From positions 248,001-312,000 of the forward strand of contig CANLXO010000002.1 of assembly GCA_947495055.1 (NCBI GenBank): a stretch of 64,000 nt of DNA, in the 5' to 3' direction. Under the pieces are notes generated by a model. It ran no database searches. It was not told where the DNA came from and saw only the letters and a program-made list of their open reading frames with translations. The DNA comes from an uncultured Psychrobacter sp. GTDB taxonomy: Bacteria; Pseudomonadota; Gammaproteobacteria; Pseudomonadales; Moraxellaceae. Positions 9,242-18,668 of the stretch are shown piece after piece. Made by a program: the position numbers and the translations under genes. Within the stretch, counting starts at the first letter, position 1; each line of letters begins with the position of its first letter.

Positions 9242-10486
9242 ATGATTGAGAATTACAATCTGCTGTTATTAATCGGTGGTATAGCCTTTTTGTTTGGCTC
9301 TTTATTTCCGCTCATATCCAAACGTGTTCCAATCTCTTTACCTATGCTACAGGTGAGCTTTGGTGCCATTATTGGCTACTTTTGGCTTACCTTATCATTT
9401 TTGGATCCGTTAGAGAACGGCATCATTATCGAAAAGCTCACTGAGGTCGTTGTACTCGTCTCTTTGGTTGGCGCAGGCATCAAGATCGATACCGAATTGG
9501 CTTGGCAGATGTGGCGACCAACCGTACGTTTGTTATTGATCACTATGCCCATTTGTATCTTTGCGATGGCGATTCTTGGCTATTATACCTTTGGTTTAAG
9601 CCTTGGCGCTGCTATTTTGCTGGGTGCGGTATTGGCTCCGACTGATCCTGTGCTGGCCTCTAGCATTCAAGTTGGGCCGCCTAATACAGGCGGTGAAGAT
9701 ACGCCGCGCTTTACTTTGACCTCAGAGGCGGGGCTCAATGATGGTTTGGCCTTTCCTTTTGTCTATTTGGCTATAAAGATAGCTGAGGCCTATAGTGAAG
9801 GTAAGCGCTTTAGCCTTGAGATGCTGGGTTCATGGTTTTTGCAAGATGTGTTATGGCAGATCGGCGTCGGTGTGCTTGTCGGTGTCATCGTCGGTAAACT
9901 GATGGCAAAAGCGGTATTCTCCAGGCACTCTCGTGAGACCGTTATCTCGCAAGGCTACGTTGTTATCGCGTTGACATTATTGTCCTATGGGATCGCAGAG
10001 TACGTACATAGCTATGGTTTTATCGCAGTATTTGTCGCCGCATTTTCGTTTCGACGTGCCGAATATGAGCACAGCTACCATGAAGAACTACACGATTTTG
10101 CCGAGCAGTCTGAGGGTTTGCTCATGTCACTTGTGCTGGTGACTTTTGGTATGCTTATCGGTCAAGGATTGCAGTCTAATTTTGAGCTCACTTGGCAAGT
10201 CTATATCGTAAGCTTTGTCTTTTTGCTCATCATACGACCGCTTGGCGGCATTATCGCTTTGTCTGGACTCGATATGCATCGCACCGAAAAATATGCTATA
10301 TCGGCATTGGGCATCCGCGGTATCGGTACGCTATATTACCTCTCCTATGCGCTCAATCAAGGCTATTTTGCCGATGAGGACGCCATCAAACTATGGGTGG
10401 TCTGTAGTATCGTGATACTCATCTCTATCTTTATCCATGGTTTAAGCGCACCTAAATTATTAAAGATGACGCCTGATATCGACTAG
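9242..10486 (+). CDS. Cation:proton antiporter, CPA1/NhaP type
   Basis: A polytopic inner-membrane protein with about 12 hydrophobic segments. The motifs LLGAVLAPTDPVLASS and SEAGLNDGLAFPFVYL carry the paired Asp residues used for cation/proton exchange in the CPA1 (NhaP/NhaK-like) group. Whether it moves Na+, K+ or Li+ cannot be read from the sequence. The frame also has an upstream GTG at 9227; the ATG at 9242 is preferred because the hydrophobic N-terminus begins soon after it, but neither start has a strong ribosome binding site. It ends 35 bp from the convergent hydrolase gene. Confidence 0.9.
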   Translation: MIENYNLLLLIGGIAFLFGSLFPLISKRVPISLPMLQVSFGAIIGYFWLTLSFLDPLENGIIIEKLTEVVVLVSLVGAGIKIDTELAWQMWRPTVRLLLITMPICIFAMAILGYYTFGLSLGAAILLGAVLAPTDPVLASSIQVGPPNTGGEDTPRFTLTSEAGLNDGLAFPFVYLAIKIAEAYSEGKRFSLEMLGSWFLQDVLWQIGVGVLVGVIVGKLMAKAVFSRHSRETVISQGYVVIALTLLSYGIAEYVHSYGFIAVFVAAFSFRRAEYEHSYHEELHDFAEQSEGLLMSLVLVTFGMLIGQGLQSNFELTWQVYIVSFVFLLIIRPLGGIIALSGLDMHRTEKYAISALGIRGIGTLYYLSYALNQGYFADEDAIKLWVVCSIVILISIFIHGLSAPKLLKMTPDID

Positions 10487-10521
10487 GTGGAGTGATAGGT
10501 TTGCGCGTCATCTGCGAAGCG

Positions 10522-11883
10522 CTAGTCTTTATTTATCAAAGACAAAACCGCTTCTGTCAGCGCAAACTGACGAATATCATTAAGCATCGTGGTATCAAAA
10601 TTATGGACAAAAGCAAACGATAATTGCTGCGCTGGATCACACCAAGCGATAGAACCGTTATAACCCATATGACCAAACCCACTATCTGTCTCATTGCAGA
10701 CGCTAAATAGACGGTGATACCCCAAACGCCAATTCATTGCTGCCGGCATAACCGCGTCCATACTATTTGACTGTGATGCCGCTAGCTGCGTAAATGTCTG
10801 CCTATCAATGATGGTTTTGCCTTGCCAAACGCCGCCGTTTGCTAACATGGCATAAATAGTTGCTAGTGCCTTCGCTGATGCCACACCATTGGCGGCGGGT
10901 ATGACGGCCTTTAGTACCTCATCGGTATGATAATTTATCGGCTGCCGATTGGACGGTACGAGCGCAGCTCTGTAGTTATTGGCATTGATAGCGCTATGAT
11001 CAAAGTACAAGCGGTTGATTTGAGCGGTGTTTAGTTCTGTTTGCGCGCTTGACGATTCAGCTTGCTTATCCAAGGCGCGCTGTTGCCAACAGTGATAGCT
11101 TGGCAGGCTTTGATACATCTCAAGGGTTTTAGGTGAGTCTACTCTCAATACCGGTTTGTGACGCTTAGCACCTGTTTGTGAAGAGGACTGCGAAGACGGC
11201 TGCAGGCTATCTTGCTCTGATGGCTCAAAGTCTTTAACGAGCTTAGCCACTGTATTGACCTTGGCCTCAGGCACGCCAAAATAACAGCGATCTGCTATCC
11301 CTAGCGGCTCTGTTAAATAGTGACGCAGGGCTTGTGCTAGAGTCATGTCAGTGACCGCTTCTATCAATCCACCAAGCACCCAGCCAAAGATTAGGGCACT
11401 ATAGGCGCTCTCATACTCATCGCCAGTTTTGCTGTTGGCATCAGGTTTAGTTATTGGCATAGCCGCAACTTTTGCCAGCATCGCTTGCCAGTCTATCAAT
11501 GTCTCGCTATCGGTCTCAATAGAGGAGATCGCAAATAGATTGGCCTGATGAGATAGAACCTGCCTTAAAGTGATATCTGCTTTACCGTTAGCGGCAAAAT
11601 CTGACCAATAGCTGGCAATCGCGGCATCATAGTCGAGTAAACCCTGTGACACCAAAACATGAATAAGGGTTGAGAGTACCCCTTTACCTGTCGAAAAATT
11701 CAAGGATAAGGTATCAGCCTGCCAAGGTATATCCTTTTGCGCCATACCGACACTCGCCTGCGTAATACATTCGCCTGCTTGATAGACAACTAGTGCCCCG
11801 CCCGCTGGCGCGTCATCCAATTGCAAATCATTAAATATCTGCGCGATACGCAGCTCAAAGTCGGTATCAGTATGCTTGGTCAT
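10522..11883 (-). CDS. Serine hydrolase of the beta-lactamase (class C / EstB) fold
   Basis: A 453-residue protein of the beta-lactamase-related family. The SxxK motif is S64-T-G-K67, a tyrosine motif lies at Y161-S-A, and HMGYNGSIAW near residue 400 sits where the third active-site element is expected. No signal peptide is seen, so a cytoplasmic esterase/peptidase is more likely than a secreted antibiotic-resistance enzyme. Residues about 220-250 are a Ser/Gln-rich insert. The start has GGAAG six bases upstream. The next gene upstream (the PTP-like protein) is separated from it by a terminator, so it is probably transcribed alone. Confidence 0.85.
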   Translation of the reverse strand: MTKHTDTDFELRIAQIFNDLQLDDAPAGGALVVYQAGECITQASVGMAQKDIPWQADTLSLNFSTGKGVLSTLIHVLVSQGLLDYDAAIASYWSDFAANGKADITLRQVLSHQANLFAISSIETDSETLIDWQAMLAKVAAMPITKPDANSKTGDEYESAYSALIFGWVLGGLIEAVTDMTLAQALRHYLTEPLGIADRCYFGVPEAKVNTVAKLVKDFEPSEQDSLQPSSQSSSQTGAKRHKPVLRVDSPKTLEMYQSLPSYHCWQQRALDKQAESSSAQTELNTAQINRLYFDHSAINANNYRAALVPSNRQPINYHTDEVLKAVIPAANGVASAKALATIYAMLANGGVWQGKTIIDRQTFTQLAASQSNSMDAVMPAAMNWRLGYHRLFSVCNETDSGFGHMGYNGSIAWCDPAQQLSFAFVHNFDTTMLNDIRQFALTEAVLSLINKD

Positions 11884-11930
11884 AATACTTCCGTTTATAG
11901 TGACTTAAATAATTGATTTTTATTACTTAT

Positions 11931-11958
11931 AAAAAAAGGCCACCCAAAGGTCGCCTAT
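11931..11958 (-). terminator. Rho-independent terminator of the PTP-like gene
   Basis: On the minus strand AGGCGACC and GGTGGCCT form a stem with one mismatch, loop TTTG, followed by a long T-run. Confidence 0.75.
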
Positions 11959-11988
11959 TTTGTGTTGGGTGTTTGGACTGTACACTGA

Positions 11989-12555
11989 TTATCGCGGAAC
12001 GAGCAAGCGATTACGCACTTCTTCTTCTAAACCAGTCAGTCCATGACTTTGTCCACGCGCCATAGCAGTATCCATCTTGCGACCGCGTAGCCATCCTGCT
12101 CGCAGGGCTATCGCCGCACCAACACGATTGCCAGAGCCGCAATGCATCGCAATTTTTTTGCCATGGTGCTGTCGCAAAATATTATCAAACGCTAAGATGT
12201 TAAGCTGCTTGAGATCATTGGCCCCACTAATAGGTAGCTGCTCATAGCTCATGCCTGCTTGCTGGACTGCATTAGCTTCATCAAAGACGAGCTCGTCATC
12301 AGGTTGCAGATTGATAACCAGTTCAACACCCGCTTTTACCAGTGCAGCTATCTTGTCATCATCTAACGCGCCGCAAACAATAGTCTGCGCGTCCGGGCGA
12401 AAATAGGGCTGCAAAGCTTGATTGAGGGCAATACCGTTATCAGTATCAATGTATTGAACATTGGCGTCATTACTTTTAGCGTCATTATTCTTAGCGTCGT
12501 TGCTAGATGTCACATCCAAGTTTTGAGTAGATTCAGTCATAATCGTTCTATTCAT
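11989..12555 (-). CDS. PTP-fold protein, beta-lactamase-hydrolase-like (DUF442)
   Basis: The C-terminal two thirds are a small protein-tyrosine-phosphatase fold; the P-loop reads HCGSGNRVGA, the Cys-x-Ser-Gly-Asn-Arg form found in the DUF442/Blh group linked to sulfide and cysteine persulfide metabolism in some bacteria. It begins with an Asn/Asp/Ser-rich tract of about 35 residues that contains near-repeats (NDAKNNDAKSNDAN) and looks disordered. Possible starts are a TTG at 12561, ATG at 12555 and ATG at 12540; none has a clear ribosome binding site, and 12555 is a compromise. Substrate unknown. Confidence 0.8.
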   Translation of the reverse strand: MNRTIMTESTQNLDVTSSNDAKNNDAKSNDANVQYIDTDNGIALNQALQPYFRPDAQTIVCGALDDDKIAALVKAGVELVINLQPDDELVFDEANAVQQAGMSYEQLPISGANDLKQLNILAFDNILRQHHGKKIAMHCGSGNRVGAAIALRAGWLRGRKMDTAMARGQSHGLTGLEEEVRNRLLVPR

Positions 12556-12665
12556 AGTCAATAAAAAATACGCTTGTCATAAAGCGATAGTGATAGCTTT
12601 TGCTAAGCGCCTATCAGCTAGTAATAAGCGCCTAGCTAAGAATAAGCCATTAGCATAACGAATAA

Positions 12666-13574
12666 CTAGGCGTCCGCGTCTACAAGCTCAATATGACCTG
12701 TCAGGTGCGGCTTGTCGTTTTTGGCACTATAGAGACCAAATATGCACTTGTCTGCTGCGTCGTTAAGCTTAGCCACAGGTTCTGAGATTAGCTCTACTTC
12801 TGATGGCAAAAATATTGGTAATTTAAAGGACACCTCAACCTTACAAGCATCAGGCAAGTCAGCGATAAGCGCCAAGCTCTTAGCCTTTGACCACATACCG
12901 TGGGCGATCGCTTTTGGAAAGCCAAACGCGCGCGCAGACAAGGGATGCAAATGAATGAGATTAAAATCTCCTGACACAAAGGCGTAACGGCGACCGATAT
13001 CCTCTGGCACCTCAAAAACACTGTGCACGCCCTCTTCATCGATCATCGGCTTGACAGTGACAGGACGCGGCGCACTCTTTTTGCTTTTGCTGCTAGATGT
13101 TTTGCCGCGAGATAGATACGTCGACGTGCCCTCCCAAGCGACATCATCCCCTGATTTGACAGTCGTCACAAAGTCAAACTGCTGACCTTGATTGTGTTCA
13201 CGTAGATTGGCGAACGCCACAGACATAGTCACCGTTTCGCGCTCACCAATAGGACGGTGCTGAGTGACACTATTGTCTACATGGACAAGTCCTAGCATCG
13301 CAAAAGGAAAGGACTCTTTGACCATCATATTCATCTGTAGCGCTTGTGATAGCACTGCAAAATAGGTAATCGGAATCTTGCCATTGTCCGCAAAACCGCA
13401 AATCTTGCGATAATCGTCTAGATTGCTTTGATCGATATGCAAGTTCTCGACATGATAAGTGGCGTTTGGCAATGAGTCTTTGCTGGTCTTTTCACCAGTA
13501 GGCAGCAAGCTTTTGATGATATTGGCGTAAGTAGTATGCGCTTTTGGCAACGCATCATAATATTTGTCTGACAT
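12666..13574 (-). CDS. MaoC/hot-dog family (R)-3-hydroxyacyl-thioester dehydratase (HtdX-like)
   Basis: A 302-residue double-hot-dog protein. The C-terminal half has the hydratase-2 motif YAFVSGDFNLIHLHPLSA followed by FGFPKAIAHGMW, with the Asp and His expected for catalysis; the N-terminal half is the degenerate hot dog. Such enzymes interconvert 3-hydroxyacyl and trans-2-enoyl thioesters. A Ser/Lys linker lies near residue 160. The neighbouring FabG4-like reductase and thiolase supply the adjacent steps of a C2 elongation or beta-oxidation cycle. AGGA precedes the ATG; a terminator separates it from the upstream fabG-like gene, so it may have its own promoter. Confidence 0.88.
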   Translation of the reverse strand: MSDKYYDALPKAHTTYANIIKSLLPTGEKTSKDSLPNATYHVENLHIDQSNLDDYRKICGFADNGKIPITYFAVLSQALQMNMMVKESFPFAMLGLVHVDNSVTQHRPIGERETVTMSVAFANLREHNQGQQFDFVTTVKSGDDVAWEGTSTYLSRGKTSSSKSKKSAPRPVTVKPMIDEEGVHSVFEVPEDIGRRYAFVSGDFNLIHLHPLSARAFGFPKAIAHGMWSKAKSLALIADLPDACKVEVSFKLPIFLPSEVELISEPVAKLNDAADKCIFGLYSAKNDKPHLTGHIELVDADA

Positions 13575-13671
13575 AAGTCAATCCTAATAAGGCAAGGTTT
13601 AAATATAATAAGTTTACATACAAAAAGTAAAGCAAGAGCAAATTTGGTAGATTAGGCTGTGTTTTTATCAT

Positions 13672-13695
13672 AAAAAAGCCACCCTAGGGCAGCTT
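13672..13695 (-). terminator. Terminator or attenuator between the FabG4-like and MaoC genes
   Basis: On the minus strand AAGCTGCC/GGTGGCTT pair (two G-T pairs) around loop CTAG and run into six T. It lies after the reductase stop and before the MaoC start. Confidence 0.7.
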
Positions 13696-13820
13696 AATTT
13701 ATATTTAATAGTAATAATTTGTGATTTTGTAAGAATATAATAAAGCTTATCAACAACTTATATTATTATTTCTCAAAATAACTTTTTATACAACCCGTAA
13801 AGTATACAACAAGCAAACGC

Positions 13821-15221
13821 TTACGCACCGAGCAGGCTTTGACCACAAACCCGTACAGTATTGCCATTAAGACCACCAGAGGCAGGAGAAGCGAACCAAG
13901 CGATAGTTTCGGCTACATCAACTGGCAAGCCGCCTTGGCTCATAGAGTTCATGCGGCGACCTGCTTCACGAATAGCAAATGGAATCGCTTCTGTCATTTG
14001 CGTCTCAATAAATCCTGGCGCAACAGCATTGATCGTCATGCCTTTATCATTGTTATCCAACTGCTTAGCTGTTGAATTGACAAGGCCGATAACGCCCGCT
14101 TTTGAGGTCGCGTAGTTAGTTTGACCCATGTTGCCTGCGATACCTGAGATTGACGAGACACAAACGATACGCGCATCCTCATTGAGTACCTCGTTATCAA
14201 GCAAGTAGCGATTGATTCGAGCAATACTACCTAAGTTGATATTGATAACCATATCCCACTTTTGCTCATCCATCTTGGCAAGTGTCTTATCACGAGTGAC
14301 GCCAGCATTGTGGATGACAGCATCAAGTCCGCCACGTTTTTGCGCCGCTGTCGCAATCTCTTTGCCTGCGTCTTCGCTTGTGATATCGACCGTCAAGACT
14401 GAACCACTGATTTCGCTGGCGACTTTTTGCAAGTCCGCTTGCTGCTGCGGAACATCAAGGCAGATAACATGGGCGCCTTCACGGGCTAGAACGCGAGCGA
14501 TTGCCTCACCGATACCACGGCTTGCCCCTGTCACTAGCATGGTTTTGCCGCCCAAAGGCTGCGTCCAATCGATATCAACCGCATTGCCTTCGCTTACACG
14601 TACGACTTGTCCTGAGACATAAGCTGAGCGCGCTGAGGTAAAAAAGCGCACTGTTGAATCTAGGTTGTCCTCAGCGCCTTCATTGACATAGATTAGCTGC
14701 GCTGTGATACCGCGCTTAAACTCTTTGCCCACTGACTTGATAAACCCTTCAAGCGCGCGCTGTGCTAGTGCCGTTTCGATATCGTCGATAGACTCAGGCG
14801 GACGACCAACGATAATCACGCGACCTGACTTCTCAACCCGGCGAGCAACAGTATGAAAGAACTCATAAACCGCTTTAAGACCTTCAGCGTCGCTGATATT
14901 ACTGGCATCAAATAACAAGATTTTGAATTTATCTTCTCCGCCAGTGTTACCTTTTGCCTCAACGCCTGCATCAGCTAAAGCGTCTTTGATATCGTCGCTG
15001 CTATTGACGAATACTTCAGCATGCAGCTCAGATAAGATACGCGCAATTGACGCACTGACGCGGCTGTCATCACCTGCCGCACGGCCTACGAGTACGCTAC
15101 CTCGTACTAGGCGCTGACCACTCTCAAAACGATCAAGAGTGACAGGCTGCGGTAAGCCTAAATTTTTTGCAACTTTTTTGCCTAATGAGGATTGAACAAA
15201 ATCACCGTAACGGTCCGACAT
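13821..15221 (-). CDS. fabG4: Two-domain 3-oxoacyl-thioester reductase, FabG4 type
   Basis: At 466 residues this is the high-molecular-weight FabG form. Residues 1-220 are a flavodoxin-like domain without an active site; residues 224-466 are a ketoreductase with TGASRGIG (231-238), HNAG (304-307), a catalytic Ser near 356 and Y370-x3-K374. Mycobacterial FabG4 has the same plan (454 residues) and reduces 3-oxoacyl-CoA with NADH. The context with MaoC and thiolase supports CoA-linked rather than ACP-linked work. AGGAG lies before the ATG. Annotation pipelines may call it simply 3-oxoacyl-ACP reductase. Confidence 0.9.
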   Translation of the reverse strand: MSDRYGDFVQSSLGKKVAKNLGLPQPVTLDRFESGQRLVRGSVLVGRAAGDDSRVSASIARILSELHAEVFVNSSDDIKDALADAGVEAKGNTGGEDKFKILLFDASNISDAEGLKAVYEFFHTVARRVEKSGRVIIVGRPPESIDDIETALAQRALEGFIKSVGKEFKRGITAQLIYVNEGAEDNLDSTVRFFTSARSAYVSGQVVRVSEGNAVDIDWTQPLGGKTMLVTGASRGIGEAIARVLAREGAHVICLDVPQQQADLQKVASEISGSVLTVDITSEDAGKEIATAAQKRGGLDAVIHNAGVTRDKTLAKMDEQKWDMVININLGSIARINRYLLDNEVLNEDARIVCVSSISGIAGNMGQTNYATSKAGVIGLVNSTAKQLDNNDKGMTINAVAPGFIETQMTEAIPFAIREAGRRMNSMSQGGLPVDVAETIAWFASPASGGLNGNTVRVCGQSLLGA

Positions 15222-15631
15222 AGTATGCTCCTATTAATAAATGTAAAATAATGAATGAAATAATTTTAGATGGCCTATTATAGACTGATAACCTGCCTAG
15301 TTATATAGACACTACAGTTACTTTCTACTGCTTTAAAAGCGGTAAGCTTATGTTAAAATGAACACAACAAATTATAGCTAACTGATTTAGATATAACAAT
15401 ATGTTATCAAAGTTACCTATCGATAGCGGTTATAGCTGCTGTTTACGTCCATATTTTAAATAATATGGACAAGGTACGAGTATATAAAGATGACCTATGA
15501 GATATAAACTCTCCAGTTTGCTAAAGACCTACACGCCATACTCAAAAAATCATTATCATAAGCAACAAAATCATTGCACTTGACTTTTAAGTGCTCTTTT
15601 ATTTTTAATTCACTAGTATAAGGACACCATT
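15222..15631. other. Divergent control region between fabG4-like and thiolase genes
   Basis: A 410-bp AT-rich gap that must hold promoters for both divergent genes. Apart from the palindrome listed separately I see no gene or RNA in it. Confidence 0.5.
15447..15470. promoter_or_regulatory. Palindrome, possible operator
   Basis: Perfect 9-bp inverted repeat GTCCATATT/AATATGGAC around a 6-bp centre, in the divergent region of the lipid module. There is no T-run, so it is not a terminator; a shared repressor site is possible but unproven. Confidence 0.4.
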
Positions 15632-17413
15632 ATGAGCGACAAAAAAGACAGCCCTATCGTTGAAAGCACTGTCGTAAAAGGCAATGCTGCAACTGACAAA
15701 AAAGCGACTGATACAAAAGACACAGCTAAAGCAAGTGATTCAAAATTTAATTCTATCGCTGATCTGAAGCAAGCGACAGATATCGTCGATAGCGATGGCA
15801 AACCTGTAGACACTCAGGCCCAAAGCGCTGACGCTGACAAAAAAGCGAAAATTAAAGCGGATATTGCAAGCGAAAAAGCGGCAACTGAAGAAATCGAATC
15901 AAACGCAGCTCCAGCTAAGCCAGCTGCAAAAGATGAAGCTAAGACTAAGTCTGATAGCAAAGCAGACGCAAAGCCTGCGACTAAGTCAAAAGCGGAAGCT
16001 AAACCAAAAGCTGAAGCTAAGCCTGCAGCAACTGACAAAAAAGACAGTAAAGATGATAAAGCTGCTGACACTAAAGCCAGCAAAAAGTCTAGCGCTAAGC
16101 CTAAGAAAAAATCTAGCGCTAAACTCAGCACAAACCAGCAACGCGTTGCCGTTATCGGTGGCAATCGTATCCCATTTGCGCGCTCAAATGGCACCTACGC
16201 CGATGCTAGCAATACAGATATGCTAACTGCAGCCTTAAATGGTTTGATTGAGCGCTTTGACTTGCAAGACGAAGTGCTCGGTGAAGTGGTTGCAGGCGCA
16301 GTCATGAAACTTAGCCGCGATATCAACTTGACGCGCGAATCTGTCCTTAACACAGCGCTTGATCCGCACACACCATCATATGATATCTCGCAAGCTTGTG
16401 GTACTGGCTTACAAGCGACCTTTGCTTCAGCGAATAAAATCGCTTTGGGTCTTATTGACTCTGCGATTATCGGCGGTGTGGATACCACATCAGACGCACC
16501 TATCGCTATCGGTGATGGCTTACGTAAAGTCATGATCAAATTAGGCGCAGCCAAAAACAACAAGCAGCGTTTAAAGGCCTTGATGGGTCTAAATCCAAAA
16601 GACTTGATCGATGCGCCGCAAAATGGTGAGCCGCGTACGGGTTTATCTATGGGCGAGCACCAAGCGATCACTACCCTTGAGTGGAACATCAGCCGCGAAG
16701 CCCAAGACGAGCTGGCCTTTAACAGCCATCAAAACCTTGCCCGCGCTTATGACGACGGTTTCTTTGATGATTTGATCACCCCGTATAAAGGTCTGACTCG
16801 CGATAATAACTTGCGTCCTGACACCACTAAAGAAAAATTGGCCAAGCTCAAGCCTGTATTTGGCAAAAGAAACGCCAACCCGACAATGACTGCTGCCAAC
16901 TCAACTCCGCTGACTGATGGCGCCTCATGTGTACTGCTAGCTAACGATGAGTGGGCAAAAGAGCACGGTCTTAAGACTTTAGCTTATATTGTTCATCAAG
17001 AAACTGCTGCCGTTGATTTTATTGGTAAGTCAGGCACGACAGAGGGCTTACTGATGGCGCCAGCGTATGCCGTACCGCGTATGCTTGAGCGTGCAAATCT
17101 TAGCTTACAAGACTTTGACTTTTATGAGATTCATGAAGCCTTTGCCTCGCAAGTACTCTCAACGCTAGCGGCTTGGGAAGATGAGAGCTTCTGTAAAGAG
17201 CGCTTAGGACTAGACGCACCACTAGGGTCAATCGATCGTAGTAAGCTCAATGTCAACGGCTCATCACTCGCCGCCGGTCACCCGTTTGCTGCAACTGGTG
17301 GTCGTATCTTAGCCACTGCTGCCAAACTGCTTGATCAAAAAGGCTCAGGCCGCGCGCTAATCTCAATCTGCGCTGCTGGTGGTCAAGGTGTGACTTGTAT
17401 CTTAGAGAAGTAA
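15632..17413 (+). CDS. Acetyl-CoA C-acyltransferase (thiolase) with Lys/Ala-rich N-terminal extension
   Basis: Residues about 169-593 are a complete thiolase. The nucleophile is Cys256 in SQACGTG, His550 is in AAGHPFAATGG, and Cys580 is in ICAAGGQG, as in FadI/FadA2-type enzymes that make or cleave 3-oxoacyl-CoA. Residues 1-168 are a low-complexity tail of Lys, Ala, Asp, Ser and Pro (repeated AKPKAEAKPA-like units) that ordinary thiolases lack; it resembles histone-H1-like or PhaF-like tails. The start has AAGGACA eight bases upstream, and no internal ATG with a ribosome binding site is seen before the thiolase core, so the tail is probably translated. Transcribed divergently from the reductase. 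Confidence 0.92.
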   Translation: MSDKKDSPIVESTVVKGNAATDKKATDTKDTAKASDSKFNSIADLKQATDIVDSDGKPVDTQAQSADADKKAKIKADIASEKAATEEIESNAAPAKPAAKDEAKTKSDSKADAKPATKSKAEAKPKAEAKPAATDKKDSKDDKAADTKASKKSSAKPKKKSSAKLSTNQQRVAVIGGNRIPFARSNGTYADASNTDMLTAALNGLIERFDLQDEVLGEVVAGAVMKLSRDINLTRESVLNTALDPHTPSYDISQACGTGLQATFASANKIALGLIDSAIIGGVDTTSDAPIAIGDGLRKVMIKLGAAKNNKQRLKALMGLNPKDLIDAPQNGEPRTGLSMGEHQAITTLEWNISREAQDELAFNSHQNLARAYDDGFFDDLITPYKGLTRDNNLRPDTTKEKLAKLKPVFGKRNANPTMTAANSTPLTDGASCVLLANDEWAKEHGLKTLAYIVHQETAAVDFIGKSGTTEGLLMAPAYAVPRMLERANLSLQDFDFYEIHEAFASQVLSTLAAWEDESFCKERLGLDAPLGSIDRSKLNVNGSSLAAGHPFAATGGRILATAAKLLDQKGSGRALISICAAGGQGVTCILEK

Positions 17414-17453
17414 GTTACCCTTTAAGTTAATAAAGCACTGTTAGATTTTAAAT

Positions 17454-17484
17454 TACCCTTCAATACTTTGGAGGGTATTTTTTT
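17454..17484 (+). terminator. Rho-independent terminator after thiolase
   Basis: Stem TACCCTTC/GGAGGGTA (one G-T pair) followed by seven T. Confidence 0.85.
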
Positions 17485-17643
17485 GTCTAAAATATTTATT
17501 ACAAAATAGGGTGACTACAACGTCAAAGCAACAAGTAGCAAATCGTAGCCTGTTTAAAATTTTGTTGATAGATATGCTAGAGTAAATCAAGACGATGATC
17601 TTTTAGCATAAGATAATAAAGCGCTATAAAGGAGTAAATAATA

Positions 17644-18657
17644 ATGGCGAAAATACCCTCAGCAATCGACCCAAAATCGCTAACGGCGCAAGAGCAAGAT
17701 GAGCTAAGTCACGCTGAGCAAGACAACTTTATCGAGCGTATGGATAAAGAGGTGTTCAATGATGAGCTGCGGCGCAAAATGCACGAAGACTTAATCGACA
17801 CCTATGATGAGGAGGTTGAGAACGAAATCGATGACTATATGCGTGATTTTCGTTTTGATGGCTTTGAGATGAGCGATCAAGACAGGCTCGATCGTCGCCT
17901 GTATTTTCAAGAATTAGTACGCCTGCAGCGCGAACTGATTAAACTACAAGATTGGACGGTTGATCGCGGTGAGCGCATCGTGGTGATATTTGAAGGGCGC
18001 GATTCGGCGGGTAAAGGCGGCGCGATTAAACGTATTACTCAGCGTCTTAATCCGAGGGTCTGCCGAGTCGCTGCTCTGCCAGCGCCAACTGAACGTGAGC
18101 AAACGCAGTGGTACTTTCAGCGCTATGTAGCACACCTGCCCGCTGCTGGGGAAATTGTATTATTTGATCGCAGCTGGTATAACCGCGTCGGCGTTGAGCG
18201 AGTCATGGGGTTTTGTACGGACGCGCAGTATGAGGAGTTTTTTCAATCGGTACCTGAGTTTGAGCGTATGCTAGTACGCTCAGGGATACGTCTGGTCAAA
18301 TACTGGTTTTCGATTACTGACGATGAGCAGCACTCGCGCTTTATGAGCCGTATCCATGATCCGCTTAAGCAATGGAAGCTCTCACCAATGGATTTGGAAT
18401 CGCGCCGGCGCTGGGAAGATTATACCAAAGCGAAAGAGACGATGTTTGAACGTACCCATATACCAGAGGCACCGTGGTGGGTGGTTGAAGGCAACAGTAA
18501 AAAGCGTGCACGCCTTAATTGCATCGCTCATCTATTAGAGCAAATTCCTTATAAAGAAGTGCCGCGCGCGGAGGTTGAACTGCCTGAGCGCAAACGCGAT
18601 GATGAGTATTACCGCGAGCCTATCCCTGATGATATGTATGTGCCGCCACGTTATTAG
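17644..18657 (+). CDS. ppk2: Polyphosphate kinase 2
   Basis: A 337-residue PPK2 family enzyme that moves phosphate between polyphosphate and nucleotides. The Walker A region is FEGRDSAGKGGAIKR (116-130) and Walker B is LFDRSWYNR (173-181), with the lid region RERTHIPEAPWW-like near residue 275 (here FERTHIPEAPWW). The first 80 residues are an acidic helical extension. PPK2 classes differ in preferring NDP or NMP; I cannot decide the class by eye. AAGGAG lies at 17629-17634. It ends 11 bp from the convergent pilZ gene. Confidence 0.95.
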   Translation: MAKIPSAIDPKSLTAQEQDELSHAEQDNFIERMDKEVFNDELRRKMHEDLIDTYDEEVENEIDDYMRDFRFDGFEMSDQDRLDRRLYFQELVRLQRELIKLQDWTVDRGERIVVIFEGRDSAGKGGAIKRITQRLNPRVCRVAALPAPTEREQTQWYFQRYVAHLPAAGEIVLFDRSWYNRVGVERVMGFCTDAQYEEFFQSVPEFERMLVRSGIRLVKYWFSITDDEQHSRFMSRIHDPLKQWKLSPMDLESRRRWEDYTKAKETMFERTHIPEAPWWVVEGNSKKRARLNCIAHLLEQIPYKEVPRAEVELPERKRDDEYYREPIPDDMYVPPRY

Positions 18658-18668
18658 ACGCCTATCTT

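Noticed and set aside
16195..16689. 164-codon antisense frame inside the thiolase
   Set aside because: Overlaps conserved catalytic thiolase sequence and has no start signals or domain features.
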